The translations under genes and the position numbers were made by a program. A DNA stretch of 64,000 bases from Micromonospora avicenniae. Lineage in GTDB: Bacteria > Actinomycetota > Actinomycetes > Mycobacteriales > Micromonosporaceae. The notes under the pieces are model-generated. The model did not search any database. It saw nothing but the letters and a program-made list of their open reading frames with translations, and was not told where the DNA came from. The stretch spans positions 620,001-684,000 of the forward strand of contig NZ_FTNF01000001.1 of the NCBI RefSeq assembly GCF_900156065.1, given 5' to 3'. Positions within the stretch are counted from its first letter, which is position 1. The number at the start of each line of letters is the position of its first letter. Below, one piece after another: positions 26,224-34,005 of this stretch.

Positions 26224-28338
26224 ATGATCAACCGGCTCCTGGTGGCGAACCGGGGCGAGATCACCCGCCGTGTCTTCGCCACCTGCCGTCGGCTCGGCGT
26301 CGAGACGGTGGCCGTGCACTCCGACGCGGACGCCGACGCGCCGCACGTCGCCGAGGCGGACCGGGCGGTTCGGCTGCCGGGGAACAGCCCGGTCGAGACG
26401 TACCTGCGGATCGACCTGATCCTGGACGCGGCCCGCCGGACCGGTGCGGACGCGGTCCACCCCGGCTACGGGTTCCTCGCGGAGAACGCCGAATTCGCCG
26501 CGGCGGTGATCGACGCGGGCCTGACCTGGGTCGGGCCGTCGGCGAAGGCGATCGCCACGATGGGCGACAAGGTGGCCGCGAAGGCGCTGCTCGCCGATGC
26601 CGGCGTACCCATGCTGCCGACCTGGACCGACCTCGACCAGGTCACCGACTTTCCGGTGCTGGTGAAGGCGGCCGCAGGCGGCGGAGGGCGCGGCATGCGC
26701 GTCGTCCGCGAAGCGGCCGGGCTCGCCGAGGCCGTCGCCTCCGCGCGTCGCGAGGCGGCTGCGGCGTTCGGCGACGGCACGGTCTTCATCGAGCGGTACG
26801 TCGAGCGGGGCCGGCACGTCGAGGTGCAGATCTTCGGCGACACGTTCGGTACGGTCGCCGCCCTCGGCGTGCGGGAGTGCTCGATCCAGCGCCGGCACCA
26901 GAAGATCGTCGAGGAGGCGCCCGGCGTCGTCCCGCCCGAGGTGCGCCAGCGGCTGCACGAGGCGGCGGTGGCCGCCGGTCGTGCCGTCGACTACGTGGGC
27001 GCGGGCACGGTGGAGTTCCTGCTGACGCCCGGCGGAGACATCCACTTCCTGGAGATGAACACCCGGCTCCAGGTCGAGCACCCGGTCACCGAACTGTGCA
27101 CCGGGCTGGACCTGGTCCGGCTGCAACTGCTGGTCGCCGCCGGTGAGCCGCTGCCGGAGGAGGCCGTGTACGCGAAGACCAGCGGGTACGCCGTAGAGGT
27201 GCGGCTCTGCGCCGAGGATCCGGCCCGGGGCTTCCGGCCGGCCACCGGTGTGCTGCACCGGTTCGCCGTTCCGGGCGTGTCCGCCGAGTTCGGCGAGCTG
27301 ACCCGCGCTGGGCTGCGGCTGGATTCCGGCGTGGTCGACGGCTCGGCGGTCGCCGTCCACTACGACTCGATGCTGGCGAAGGTGATCTCCTGGGCGCCGA
27401 CCCGGGGCGAGGCGGCGCGGGCACTGGCCGGTGCGCTGGCCCGCGCCGAGCTGCACGGGGTGACCACCAACCGCGACCTGCTGGTCCGGGTCCTGCGCAG
27501 CCCGGAGTTCGCCGCTGTCGAGGTCGACACCGGTTTCCTCGACCGGCATCCGGAGCTGTTCGCACCGCTGGTGCCGTCCGATCGGATGCCGCTGTACGCG
27601 TTGGCCGCGGCGCTGGCCTCGGCGGCCGGCCGGCGGGCGAGCGCCCCGGTGCTCGCCGGGCTCCCGTCCGGCTGGCGGAACGTGCCCGCGTACCCGCAGG
27701 TCACCCGGCTGCTCGCCCCGGACGGCGAGGTCGAGGTGCGCTACCGACTGGACCGGACGGGCGCACTCGCGCAGTGGTCGGTGCGAGCGGCCGGGCCGCG
27801 CGCGGAGGGCCCGCCGACCGGCACGGTCGACCCAGCCGGTGCGGCCGGCGCAGACGGTGCGTTGGGCCCGCCCGGCGCAGGCGGCGCGGTCGGCGGAGGC
27901 GGCACGGTCGGGCCGGTCGGCGACGGCGGGTGGCCCGCGGTGGCGCTGGTGTCGGCCACCGCCGAGCGGGTCGTGCTGGACGCGGCCGGCGTGCGGTGCG
28001 CGTACCGGGTGCACGGGATCGGCTCGGCGGTACACGTGGACGGCCCGGAGGGTTCGGTCTCCCTCACCGAGCTGCCGCGCTTTCCCGAGCCGGCCACCGA
28101 ACTCGCCGCCGGCTCGCTGCTGGCGCCGCTGCCCGGCACGGTGACCCGGGTACACGTGGCGGCCGGTCAGCAGGTCGTCACCGGCGACCTGCTGCTGACC
28201 CTGGAGGCCATGAAGCTGGAACACCCGGTGCTCGCCCCGATCGACGGCACGGTCGTGGAGCTGCCGGTGCCGGCCGGCGGCCAGGTCGACACCGGGGCCG
28301 TGCTGGCCGTCGTCAACCCTCTGGAGGACGTGCGATGA
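26224..28338 (+). CDS. acyl-CoA carboxylase alpha subunit (biotin carboxylase plus biotin carrier)
   Basis: The 704-residue protein carboxylates its own biotin with ATP and bicarbonate, and the beta subunit then passes the carboxyl to an acyl-CoA. It has the biotin carboxylase start LLVANRGEITRRVF, the ATP-grasp glycine loop KAAAGGGGRGMR (148-159), and EMNTRLQVEHPVTE. The C-terminal carrier domain has biotinyl lysine K664 in EAMKLEH. Between the middle domain and the carrier is a Gly/Ala/Pro-rich insert (about residues 522-570, rich in GPPGAGGAVGGGG), probably a flexible linker. It overlaps the next gene by 4 nt (ATGA). Confidence 0.94.
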   Translation: MINRLLVANRGEITRRVFATCRRLGVETVAVHSDADADAPHVAEADRAVRLPGNSPVETYLRIDLILDAARRTGADAVHPGYGFLAENAEFAAAVIDAGLTWVGPSAKAIATMGDKVAAKALLADAGVPMLPTWTDLDQVTDFPVLVKAAAGGGGRGMRVVREAAGLAEAVASARREAAAAFGDGTVFIERYVERGRHVEVQIFGDTFGTVAALGVRECSIQRRHQKIVEEAPGVVPPEVRQRLHEAAVAAGRAVDYVGAGTVEFLLTPGGDIHFLEMNTRLQVEHPVTELCTGLDLVRLQLLVAAGEPLPEEAVYAKTSGYAVEVRLCAEDPARGFRPATGVLHRFAVPGVSAEFGELTRAGLRLDSGVVDGSAVAVHYDSMLAKVISWAPTRGEAARALAGALARAELHGVTTNRDLLVRVLRSPEFAAVEVDTGFLDRHPELFAPLVPSDRMPLYALAAALASAAGRRASAPVLAGLPSGWRNVPAYPQVTRLLAPDGEVEVRYRLDRTGALAQWSVRAAGPRAEGPPTGTVDPAGAAGADGALGPPGAGGAVGGGGTVGPVGDGGWPAVALVSATAERVVLDAAGVRCAYRVHGIGSAVHVDGPEGSVSLTELPRFPEPATELAAGSLLAPLPGTVTRVHVAAGQQVVTGDLLLTLEAMKLEHPVLAPIDGTVVELPVPAGGQVDTGAVLAVVNPLEDVR

Positions 28339-29498
28339 ACTTCGACCTCACCGACGAGCAGGAGCAGCTGCGGGACGCCGTACGGGCGCTGGGCCGCCGG
28401 TACGGGCACGACTACTTCGTGGCCAAGGCGAAGGCCGGTGAGCACACCACCGAGCTCTGGGCGGAGGCGGGACGGCTCGGCTACCTCGGGGTGAACATCC
28501 CCACCGAGTACGGCGGCGGGGGCGGCGGCATCACCGAGCTGGCGATCGTCTGCGAGGAGCTGGCCGCGGCGGGCTGCCCCCTGCTGCTGCTCGTGGTCTC
28601 CCCCGCCATCGCGGCCACCGTGATCAACCGGCACGGCACCGAGGCACAGCGGAAACGGTTCCTGCCCGGCTTCGCCGACGGCTCGCTGAAGGTGGTCTTC
28701 GCGATCACCGAACCGGAGGCCGGTTCGAACTTCCACCGGCTCGGCACGGTGGCCCGGCGCGACGGCGACGACTGGCTGCTCTCGGGGCGCAAGTGCTTCA
28801 TCTCCGGCGTCGACGAGGCACGGTACGTGCTGGTCGTGGCGCGTACCGAGGACGCCACGACCGGACGGCTGAAGCCGGCGCTCTTCGTCGTACCGAGCGA
28901 CGCGCCGGGGCTCACCCGATCCAAGCTGGACATGGAGATCGTTTCGCCGGAGAACCAGTTCCTGCTCTACCTCGACGAGGTGCGGCTACCGGCCGACGCG
29001 CTGGTCGGAGAATCGGTGGACGCCGGCCTGCCGGCGCTCTTCACCGGGCTCAACCCGGAGCGGATCACGGTGGCCGCGATGGGCGCGGGCACCGGCCGGT
29101 ATGCGATCGAGCGGGCCTCGACGTACACCGCGTCCCGGAAGGTCTGGGGTGGGCGGAGCATCGGCGCCCATCAGGGCGTGTCCCACCCGTTGGCGCACGC
29201 CGCCGTGCAGGTGGAGCTGGCCCGGTTGATGATCTACAAGGCGGCCGCCCTCTACGACGCCGGGCGCGACCTGGAGGCCGGGGTGTCCGCCAACATGGCC
29301 AAGTACGCGACCGGCGAGGCCGCGGCGCTCGCCGTGGACACCGCGGTACAGGTCCACGGCGGGGCCGGCATGACCACCGAGTACGGCGTGGCGACGCTGC
29401 TCGGCGCCGTCCGGGCCGGACGGATCGCCCCGGTGAGCCGGGAGATGATCCTGAACTACGTCGCCCAGCACGTCCTCGGTCAGGAGAAGTCGTACTGA
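28335..29498 (+). CDS. acyl-CoA dehydrogenase, second in the operon
   Basis: The 387-residue enzyme is distinct from the first dehydrogenase of the operon. It begins MNFDLTDEQEQLRDAVRALG and has FAITEPEAGSNFHRL, GRKCFISGVDEARYVLVVA, SRKVWGGRSIGAHQGVSHPLAHA and VHGGAGMTTEYGVA. The medium-chain-type catalytic Glu near the C-terminus is absent. A Glu in NPERITVAA sits where isovaleryl-type enzymes have theirs. It may act on a second intermediate of the same pathway. It is the last gene of the operon and converges with the membrane-protein gene downstream, only 7 bp away. Confidence 0.9.
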   Translation: MNFDLTDEQEQLRDAVRALGRRYGHDYFVAKAKAGEHTTELWAEAGRLGYLGVNIPTEYGGGGGGITELAIVCEELAAAGCPLLLLVVSPAIAATVINRHGTEAQRKRFLPGFADGSLKVVFAITEPEAGSNFHRLGTVARRDGDDWLLSGRKCFISGVDEARYVLVVARTEDATTGRLKPALFVVPSDAPGLTRSKLDMEIVSPENQFLLYLDEVRLPADALVGESVDAGLPALFTGLNPERITVAAMGAGTGRYAIERASTYTASRKVWGGRSIGAHQGVSHPLAHAAVQVELARLMIYKAAALYDAGRDLEAGVSANMAKYATGEAAALAVDTAVQVHGGAGMTTEYGVATLLGAVRAGRIAPVSREMILNYVAQHVLGQEKSY

Positions 29499-29505
29499 GG
29501 GAGGG

Positions 29506-30600
29506 TCAGCCGACCGCGCGGCAGGCGGCGTCGATGCGGTGCACCGGGCGGACCCGCCGACCCAGCCCCTCCATCAGCGAATCCTCCACGTGGAAGTCGT
29601 GGATCCGCAGCTGGTGCCGGGGCAGCTCCTCCTCGCTCGGGCAGAGCACCTGCGCTTGCACCTGGTCGACCGGCACGTACCGCACGCCGCCCTGCTCCTG
29701 CAGGATCACCATGTTCACGTCGTCGGTGGTCACCACGTGTCCCCGTACGTCCTCCGTCGGGCCGTTCGCCGGCCCCACGGTGGTGACGGTCAGCGGCAGC
29801 ACCGGTGTGCTGATCACCGGCAGGGCCGCCCAGACCAGCACGACCAGCACGGCGACCTCGGTGAGTGAGGCGAGCGGCCCGATCACGATGCGCGGCAGCG
29901 GCCCGGAGATGCTCAGGGCGAGCAGCGGCGGCAGCACCAGCAGCGCCACCACCAGCGGCTTACCCTGCCGGGCGGCGTCCAGCAGGGTGGGCAGCAGCAG
30001 CCAGGCGTACCCGGCGAGCAGGGCAGCGATCAGCAGCACCCGGGGCGCGACCCGCTCGTGCAGCTGTTCCGGACGAAGCTGGAACGCGGCCACGAACGCC
30101 GGGAGGAGCAGCGGCAGGTAGAGCAGCGGCCAGGTGACCAGGGCGAGCAGGAAGCTCGCCAGCACCAGCCAGGCCGGGGTGATCTCGGCCCAGCGGGCGA
30201 AGAGCGGACGACGCCGGGTGCCGGGCGGTAGCCGGTCCACACTCGCGCCGAACACCGCGCCCAGGGCGAAGACGGCGACCAGCGCGGTGGCGAGCAGCCG
30301 GGCGGCGGTGGTGAGGAAGCCGGCGAGCAGGTTCACCGGCCCGACGTTCGCGACCAGCAGCAACGTGGTCTGCAGCTCACCGCCGGCCTCGACGCCGAGC
30401 CGGAGCACGGAGAAGACGGCCGGCACGCCGACCAGCGCCGTCCAGAACGACTGGCTGGCCTGCGCCCGCCGCTCCACCTTGTCCAGCCGGTCGCCGCCGG
30501 GCCAGCTGCGGTCGTACCAGGCCGTCGGCTCCTCGACCCGGCCACCGTCGTCCGCCCCCGGTTCACCGACGGGGGCGGTGGCCGCCGAGGGGACCGTCAT
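29506..30600 (-). CDS. polytopic membrane protein of unknown function, coupled to a solute-binding lipoprotein
   Basis: I do not recognise a named family with certainty. From ATG 30600 the protein has 364 residues: a soluble N-terminus of about 45 residues (TAWYDRSWPGGDRLDKVERR), about seven hydrophobic segments, and a soluble C-tail of about 95 residues starting after VLPLTVTTVG. The start overlaps the stop of the solute-binding gene by 4 nt, so the two are probably made together. A solute-binding lipoprotein plus a polytopic protein without any ABC permease recalls the GlnH-GlnX sensing pair beside pknG in mycobacteria. That resemblance is architectural only. Confidence 0.75.
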   Translation of the reverse strand: MTVPSAATAPVGEPGADDGGRVEEPTAWYDRSWPGGDRLDKVERRAQASQSFWTALVGVPAVFSVLRLGVEAGGELQTTLLLVANVGPVNLLAGFLTTAARLLATALVAVFALGAVFGASVDRLPPGTRRRPLFARWAEITPAWLVLASFLLALVTWPLLYLPLLLPAFVAAFQLRPEQLHERVAPRVLLIAALLAGYAWLLLPTLLDAARQGKPLVVALLVLPPLLALSISGPLPRIVIGPLASLTEVAVLVVLVWAALPVISTPVLPLTVTTVGPANGPTEDVRGHVVTTDDVNMVILQEQGGVRYVPVDQVQAQVLCPSEEELPRHQLRIHDFHVEDSLMEGLGRRVRPVHRIDAACRAVG

Positions 30601-31535
30601 CGGGGGGCCTTGTCGTCGAAGTCGACGAGCTTCGGCACCTCGAGCGGCTGGGGCTGCGGCTTCTCCGCCCGCAACCACGGGCCGAGTGTCCGGTTGTAGG
30701 CGGTCTGCCATGGGCTGGCACGCCCGGCCCGCTCCAACTGGTAGCTCTTGTCGAGGAAGAAGGCGACCAGATCCCGGAGGGCCGGGTCGCTGATCGGCAC
30801 CCCGACACCGATCAGTTCGCTGGTGCCGAAGGGCATGTCGACGATCTCGAACTCGGTCGGGTGCCGGGACAGGAAGCCGGCCAACATCGTCTCGTCGGAG
30901 CTGACCGCGTCGTAGCGACCGGCCCGGATGCCGGCGACGCAATCGCCGACGTCCTTCACCACGAAGGTGCGGACCTGGTGCTTCTCCAGCTCCGCCTCGG
31001 TGGTCGAGCCACCGCTGGTGCAGATCTTGTACGCCGGGTTGCGGAGGTCCTCGATGGTGCGGATCTTGTCCTTGAGCCGGACCGGCACCATCGCCTCCTG
31101 CGTGGTGACGAAGTATGGTCCGGCGAAGCTGACCAGCTTCTTACGCTCCTCGGTCATCGAGAAGCTCGAAACCACCAGATCGACCGTGCCGCCCTGCAGC
31201 GCGGGGATGCGGTCCTCGGTGGAGACCGGGACGAATTCCAACCGCTGGTCGCCCTCGTAGCCGAGGGAGGCGGCGATGTAGCGCGCTATCTCCACGTCGA
31301 AACCGACATGCACACCGTCGCGCAGCTCACCCATCAGTGGCTCGTTGCTGGCCACTCCGATCCGCAGCTTCGGCTGGCCGTAGATGTGAGACTCGCGGAG
31401 CTTCTCCTGCACCGACGGAAGCTCCGGCTTCTGCCGGCTGTCGCAACCGGCGGCGGCGGCGAGGGTGAGCGTCAACGCCACGGAGAGGGTGGTGGCGACC
31501 GAGCGGAACCGGAGCCCGGTGGACGATTCGTTCAT
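30597..31535 (-). CDS. family 3 extracellular solute-binding lipoprotein (amino-acid type)
   Basis: The 312-residue protein has a lipoprotein signal with lipobox Cys31 (AAAAGC) and a periplasmic-binding-protein type II fold. Blocks typical of glutamate/glutamine binders are GFDVEIARYIAASLGY, DRIPALQGGTVDLVVSSFSMTEERK, FAGPYFVTTQEA and GDCVAGIRAGRYDAVSSDE. ATG 31535 is preceded by GCGAGG at about 7 nt. An upstream in-frame codon would give a poorer signal peptide. No ABC permease or ATPase lies nearby. Instead it is coupled to the membrane protein of unknown function, so it may be a ligand sensor rather than a transporter part. Confidence 0.88.
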   Translation of the reverse strand: MNESSTGLRFRSVATTLSVALTLTLAAAAGCDSRQKPELPSVQEKLRESHIYGQPKLRIGVASNEPLMGELRDGVHVGFDVEIARYIAASLGYEGDQRLEFVPVSTEDRIPALQGGTVDLVVSSFSMTEERKKLVSFAGPYFVTTQEAMVPVRLKDKIRTIEDLRNPAYKICTSGGSTTEAELEKHQVRTFVVKDVGDCVAGIRAGRYDAVSSDETMLAGFLSRHPTEFEIVDMPFGTSELIGVGVPISDPALRDLVAFFLDKSYQLERAGRASPWQTAYNRTLGPWLRAEKPQPQPLEVPKLVDFDDKAPR

Positions 31536-31657
31536 CGGCGACCTCGCTGACGCGTACAGCCTGCGGGACACCGAGCGTAGCGACCATCGTCCATTTCTGG
31601 TGGTCGCCGGGCCGGGGTACGGCGGGCGCCCGATCGCCCGTCGTACCCCGGCGGTCC

Positions 31658-33457
31658 TCAGCGGACGGTGAGCGCGCCCACCGCGGGAAGCGGTGCCACG
31701 ACCGGCGGGAGCCGCTTGGGCTCGCCCCGACGTGGCGCACCCTGGTCGGCCAGGGTGCGCTTGGCCGTCTCCGCCCGTTCGGCCGCCCGCTCGCCGGCCG
31801 CCTCGGCGAAGGGCTGTGCGTCGCCGACACAGGTCGTACCCTTCGCCGGCAACTTGCCGTCGAGCAGGTACTCGTCGATCGCGCCGGTGGCGCAGGCCGA
31901 GGTGCCGTACGCGGTGTGCCCCCAGCTGTCACTGCTCAGCAGCCGGCTGTTCGGCAGCAGTGCCGCCGAGCTGACCGCGCCGTGGTAGTTGGTCGCCGGG
32001 TCCCAGTAGTTGCCGACCACCAGCACCGGGGCGCTGGTGCGGCGGTCGAAGGGGCCGGTGTAGGCGTCCTCGTCCCGCACCGTCCAGGTGCTCCGGGCAC
32101 AGGGCGACGTGGCCCAGGCCCAGACCCGGCCGAAGTACGGGTCCCGCTGGTCGGCCTTCGCGGCGCGGGCCGGCCAGGAGGCCGCGTCCTTCGGGTGGTT
32201 GGCGTCGGTGCAGTCCACCCCGAGGAAGGTCTCCAGGTTGTTGTCGTACGGGAAGTCGTACCGGCGGGCCTGCTGGCGCGCCTCGGCGGCGAGCCGGGTC
32301 ACGGCGGTGCGGGCCAAGTCCTGGGCCGGGGCAGCCGCGGCCGGGTCGGTGAGCACCAGCAGCTCGGCGGTGAGGGCGGCGACCTGCTGGTAGCCGTACG
32401 GGTCGTAGAGCGCGCTCATCGTGGCGGCGACGAAGTCGGCGTAGCCGATCGTGAAGCTGCCGAGATCCGGGTCCTCGATCACCACCGGCTTGGCACGCAG
32501 CCGCTGCGCCACCAACTCGTAGGTGTCGGCCGCCCCGCCGGCGATCGGGCACGCCGCCGGGCCGGCCGCGTCGCAACGCACGAATATCTCGCTCAGGGCC
32601 CGGTACGCGCCTTCGGCGCTGCGCATCCGGTCCTCCTGGAGCAGGTCACGGGCCTTTCCCTTGCCCAACCAGGCGTACGGGTCGAGGACACCGTCGATCA
32701 CCAGGGCGCGCACCCGGTCGGGGAACATGTTGGCGTAGTACTGCCCGAGCACGCTGCCGTAGCTGAAGCCGAGGTAGCTGAGCTTGCGGTCACCGACGGC
32801 CCGGCGCAGGACGTCCATGTCCCGGGCGACCTCGGCCGTCGACATCGCCCCGGAGAGCGGGCGACCAGTCGTGGAGCAGCCCTTGCCGACCGCCTTCGAG
32901 GAGGCCACGTACGCCTTCTCCTCGGCCTTCGTCACCGGGAAGGCCACGTTGAGCCCCGCGTACGCCCGGCTCTGGTCACCCACCGTGGCGAAGCAGCGCA
33001 CCTGCTCGCTGTTGGCGACGCCGCGCGGGTCCACCCCGACGACATCGAAGCGATCCAGCACGTCGTCGCCGAAGAAGTAGGGGGCCGCGAGCGCGATACT
33101 GGTGCCGGAGCCGCCCGGCCCGCCCGGGTTGACGAAGAGGCTACCGATGCGGTTCTGCTGGTCGCGGGCCTTGACCCGGAGCAGGGCGACCTCGGTGGTG
33201 GCGCCCCGGGGCTGGTCGTAGTCCAGCGGGAGGCGGACGGTGGCGCACTCGGCGTAGTCGTAGCAGGGGTACCAGTCGAGCCTGGGTGTGGGCACCCGGT
33301 CGACCCGGCGGGCCTCGATCGGACTGGTCCGGTCGTTGGTGGCCGATGATCCTCGACCATGCCCGACCGGCGCGGCGGCGGCCGGCGCGACCGCCGATCC
33401 GGCGAGGAGGGTGCCGATGATTCCTGCTACGGCCAGGGACCGGGTTCGTCGTTGCAT
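31658..33457 (-). CDS. secreted alpha/beta hydrolase, tripeptidyl aminopeptidase (SlpD/SlpE/Tap) type
   Basis: The 599-residue protein starts with a signal peptide (MQRRTRSLAVAG through AAAAP, cut near residue 29). It has the oxyanion block NPGGPGGSG (110-118) and the nucleophile elbow GFSYGS with S232. Toward the C-terminus it has VLVVGNYWDPATNY and SWGHTAYGTSACA, which supply the acid and histidine, in a TAP-like C-terminal domain. Family members remove N-terminal tripeptides from exported proteins. ATG 33457 has GGAAGG about 9 nt upstream. A final 65-residue tail is Ala/Arg-rich and of unknown role. It diverges from the small membrane-protein gene. Confidence 0.9.
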   Translation of the reverse strand: MQRRTRSLAVAGIIGTLLAGSAVAPAAAAPVGHGRGSSATNDRTSPIEARRVDRVPTPRLDWYPCYDYAECATVRLPLDYDQPRGATTEVALLRVKARDQQNRIGSLFVNPGGPGGSGTSIALAAPYFFGDDVLDRFDVVGVDPRGVANSEQVRCFATVGDQSRAYAGLNVAFPVTKAEEKAYVASSKAVGKGCSTTGRPLSGAMSTAEVARDMDVLRRAVGDRKLSYLGFSYGSVLGQYYANMFPDRVRALVIDGVLDPYAWLGKGKARDLLQEDRMRSAEGAYRALSEIFVRCDAAGPAACPIAGGAADTYELVAQRLRAKPVVIEDPDLGSFTIGYADFVAATMSALYDPYGYQQVAALTAELLVLTDPAAAAPAQDLARTAVTRLAAEARQQARRYDFPYDNNLETFLGVDCTDANHPKDAASWPARAAKADQRDPYFGRVWAWATSPCARSTWTVRDEDAYTGPFDRRTSAPVLVVGNYWDPATNYHGAVSSAALLPNSRLLSSDSWGHTAYGTSACATGAIDEYLLDGKLPAKGTTCVGDAQPFAEAAGERAAERAETAKRTLADQGAPRRGEPKRLPPVVAPLPAVGALTVR

Positions 33458-33628
33458 GTGGACGCCTTCCGGTGGACGACAGGGAAGGTCGGGACGCCGC
33501 CCGACTTCCGCCACTATATGGATAGCAGGCAATGAATGCGGCACGCAAAACGCGCACAAAGCCGACAACCGGCGTTCTGCTGTAACGTTTTCCGCAACGC
33601 GGACGCTGCGCGACGCACGCGTCGGCGG

Positions 33629-33656
33629 TTGACAGCAGCCGCGCCGTCGACATGCT
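33629..33656 (+). promoter_or_regulatory. promoter with perfect -35, leaderless small membrane protein gene
   Basis: TTGACA (33629-33634), a 16-bp spacer and CATGCT (33651-33656) end 6 nt before GTG 33663. This is the clearest housekeeping-type promoter in the window and supports the leaderless reading of others. Confidence 0.65.
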
Positions 33657-33662
33657 GGACGG

Positions 33663-33995
33663 GTGGACCGGTTGACCAGGCCCGACGCGCGGACCCTGGC
33701 CGTCGTCACGGCGGTCGCCGCGCTCTGCCTGCTGGTGACGCTGATCGTGTGGCGGCGGCAGGATCTCGTCGGCGTGGTGCTGGCCCTGCTCTGCGTCCTG
33801 TTCGCGATCGTGGCCGGAGTGTCGGTAGCCGCAGCGCGTCAGAGCGACGATGAGACGGCGGGGGAGACTCCACCGGCGGCTGCGTCACCCCTACCCGAGC
33901 CGCTCGGCATCGACGCGGACACCCTCGACGCGTTGGACAGCCGGGACGCGCTACGCGCGGTACGTGACCGGCGGCGCGGGCTCGACGAGGGGTGA
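33663..33995 (+). CDS. small membrane protein of unknown function
   Basis: The 110-residue product has two membrane helices (about residues 11-30 and 36-57) and a soluble acidic tail containing GIDADTLDALDSRDALRAVRDRRRG. I do not recognise the family. It is considered real because a strong promoter (TTGACA-16-CATGCT) ends 6 nt before its GTG, and because it fills the space between divergent and convergent neighbours tightly, ending 10 bp before the kinase stop codon on the other strand. Confidence 0.7.
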   Translation: MDRLTRPDARTLAVVTAVAALCLLVTLIVWRRQDLVGVVLALLCVLFAIVAGVSVAAARQSDDETAGETPPAAASPLPEPLGIDADTLDALDSRDALRAVRDRRRGLDEG

Positions 33996-34005
33996 CCGCC
34001 GGAGC

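Noticed and set aside
20862-29498. Reading the carboxylase operon as a polyketide or lipid biosynthetic cluster
   Set aside because: There are no ketosynthase, carrier protein or thioesterase genes, and the AtuA-like and dehydrogenase genes fit catabolism better.
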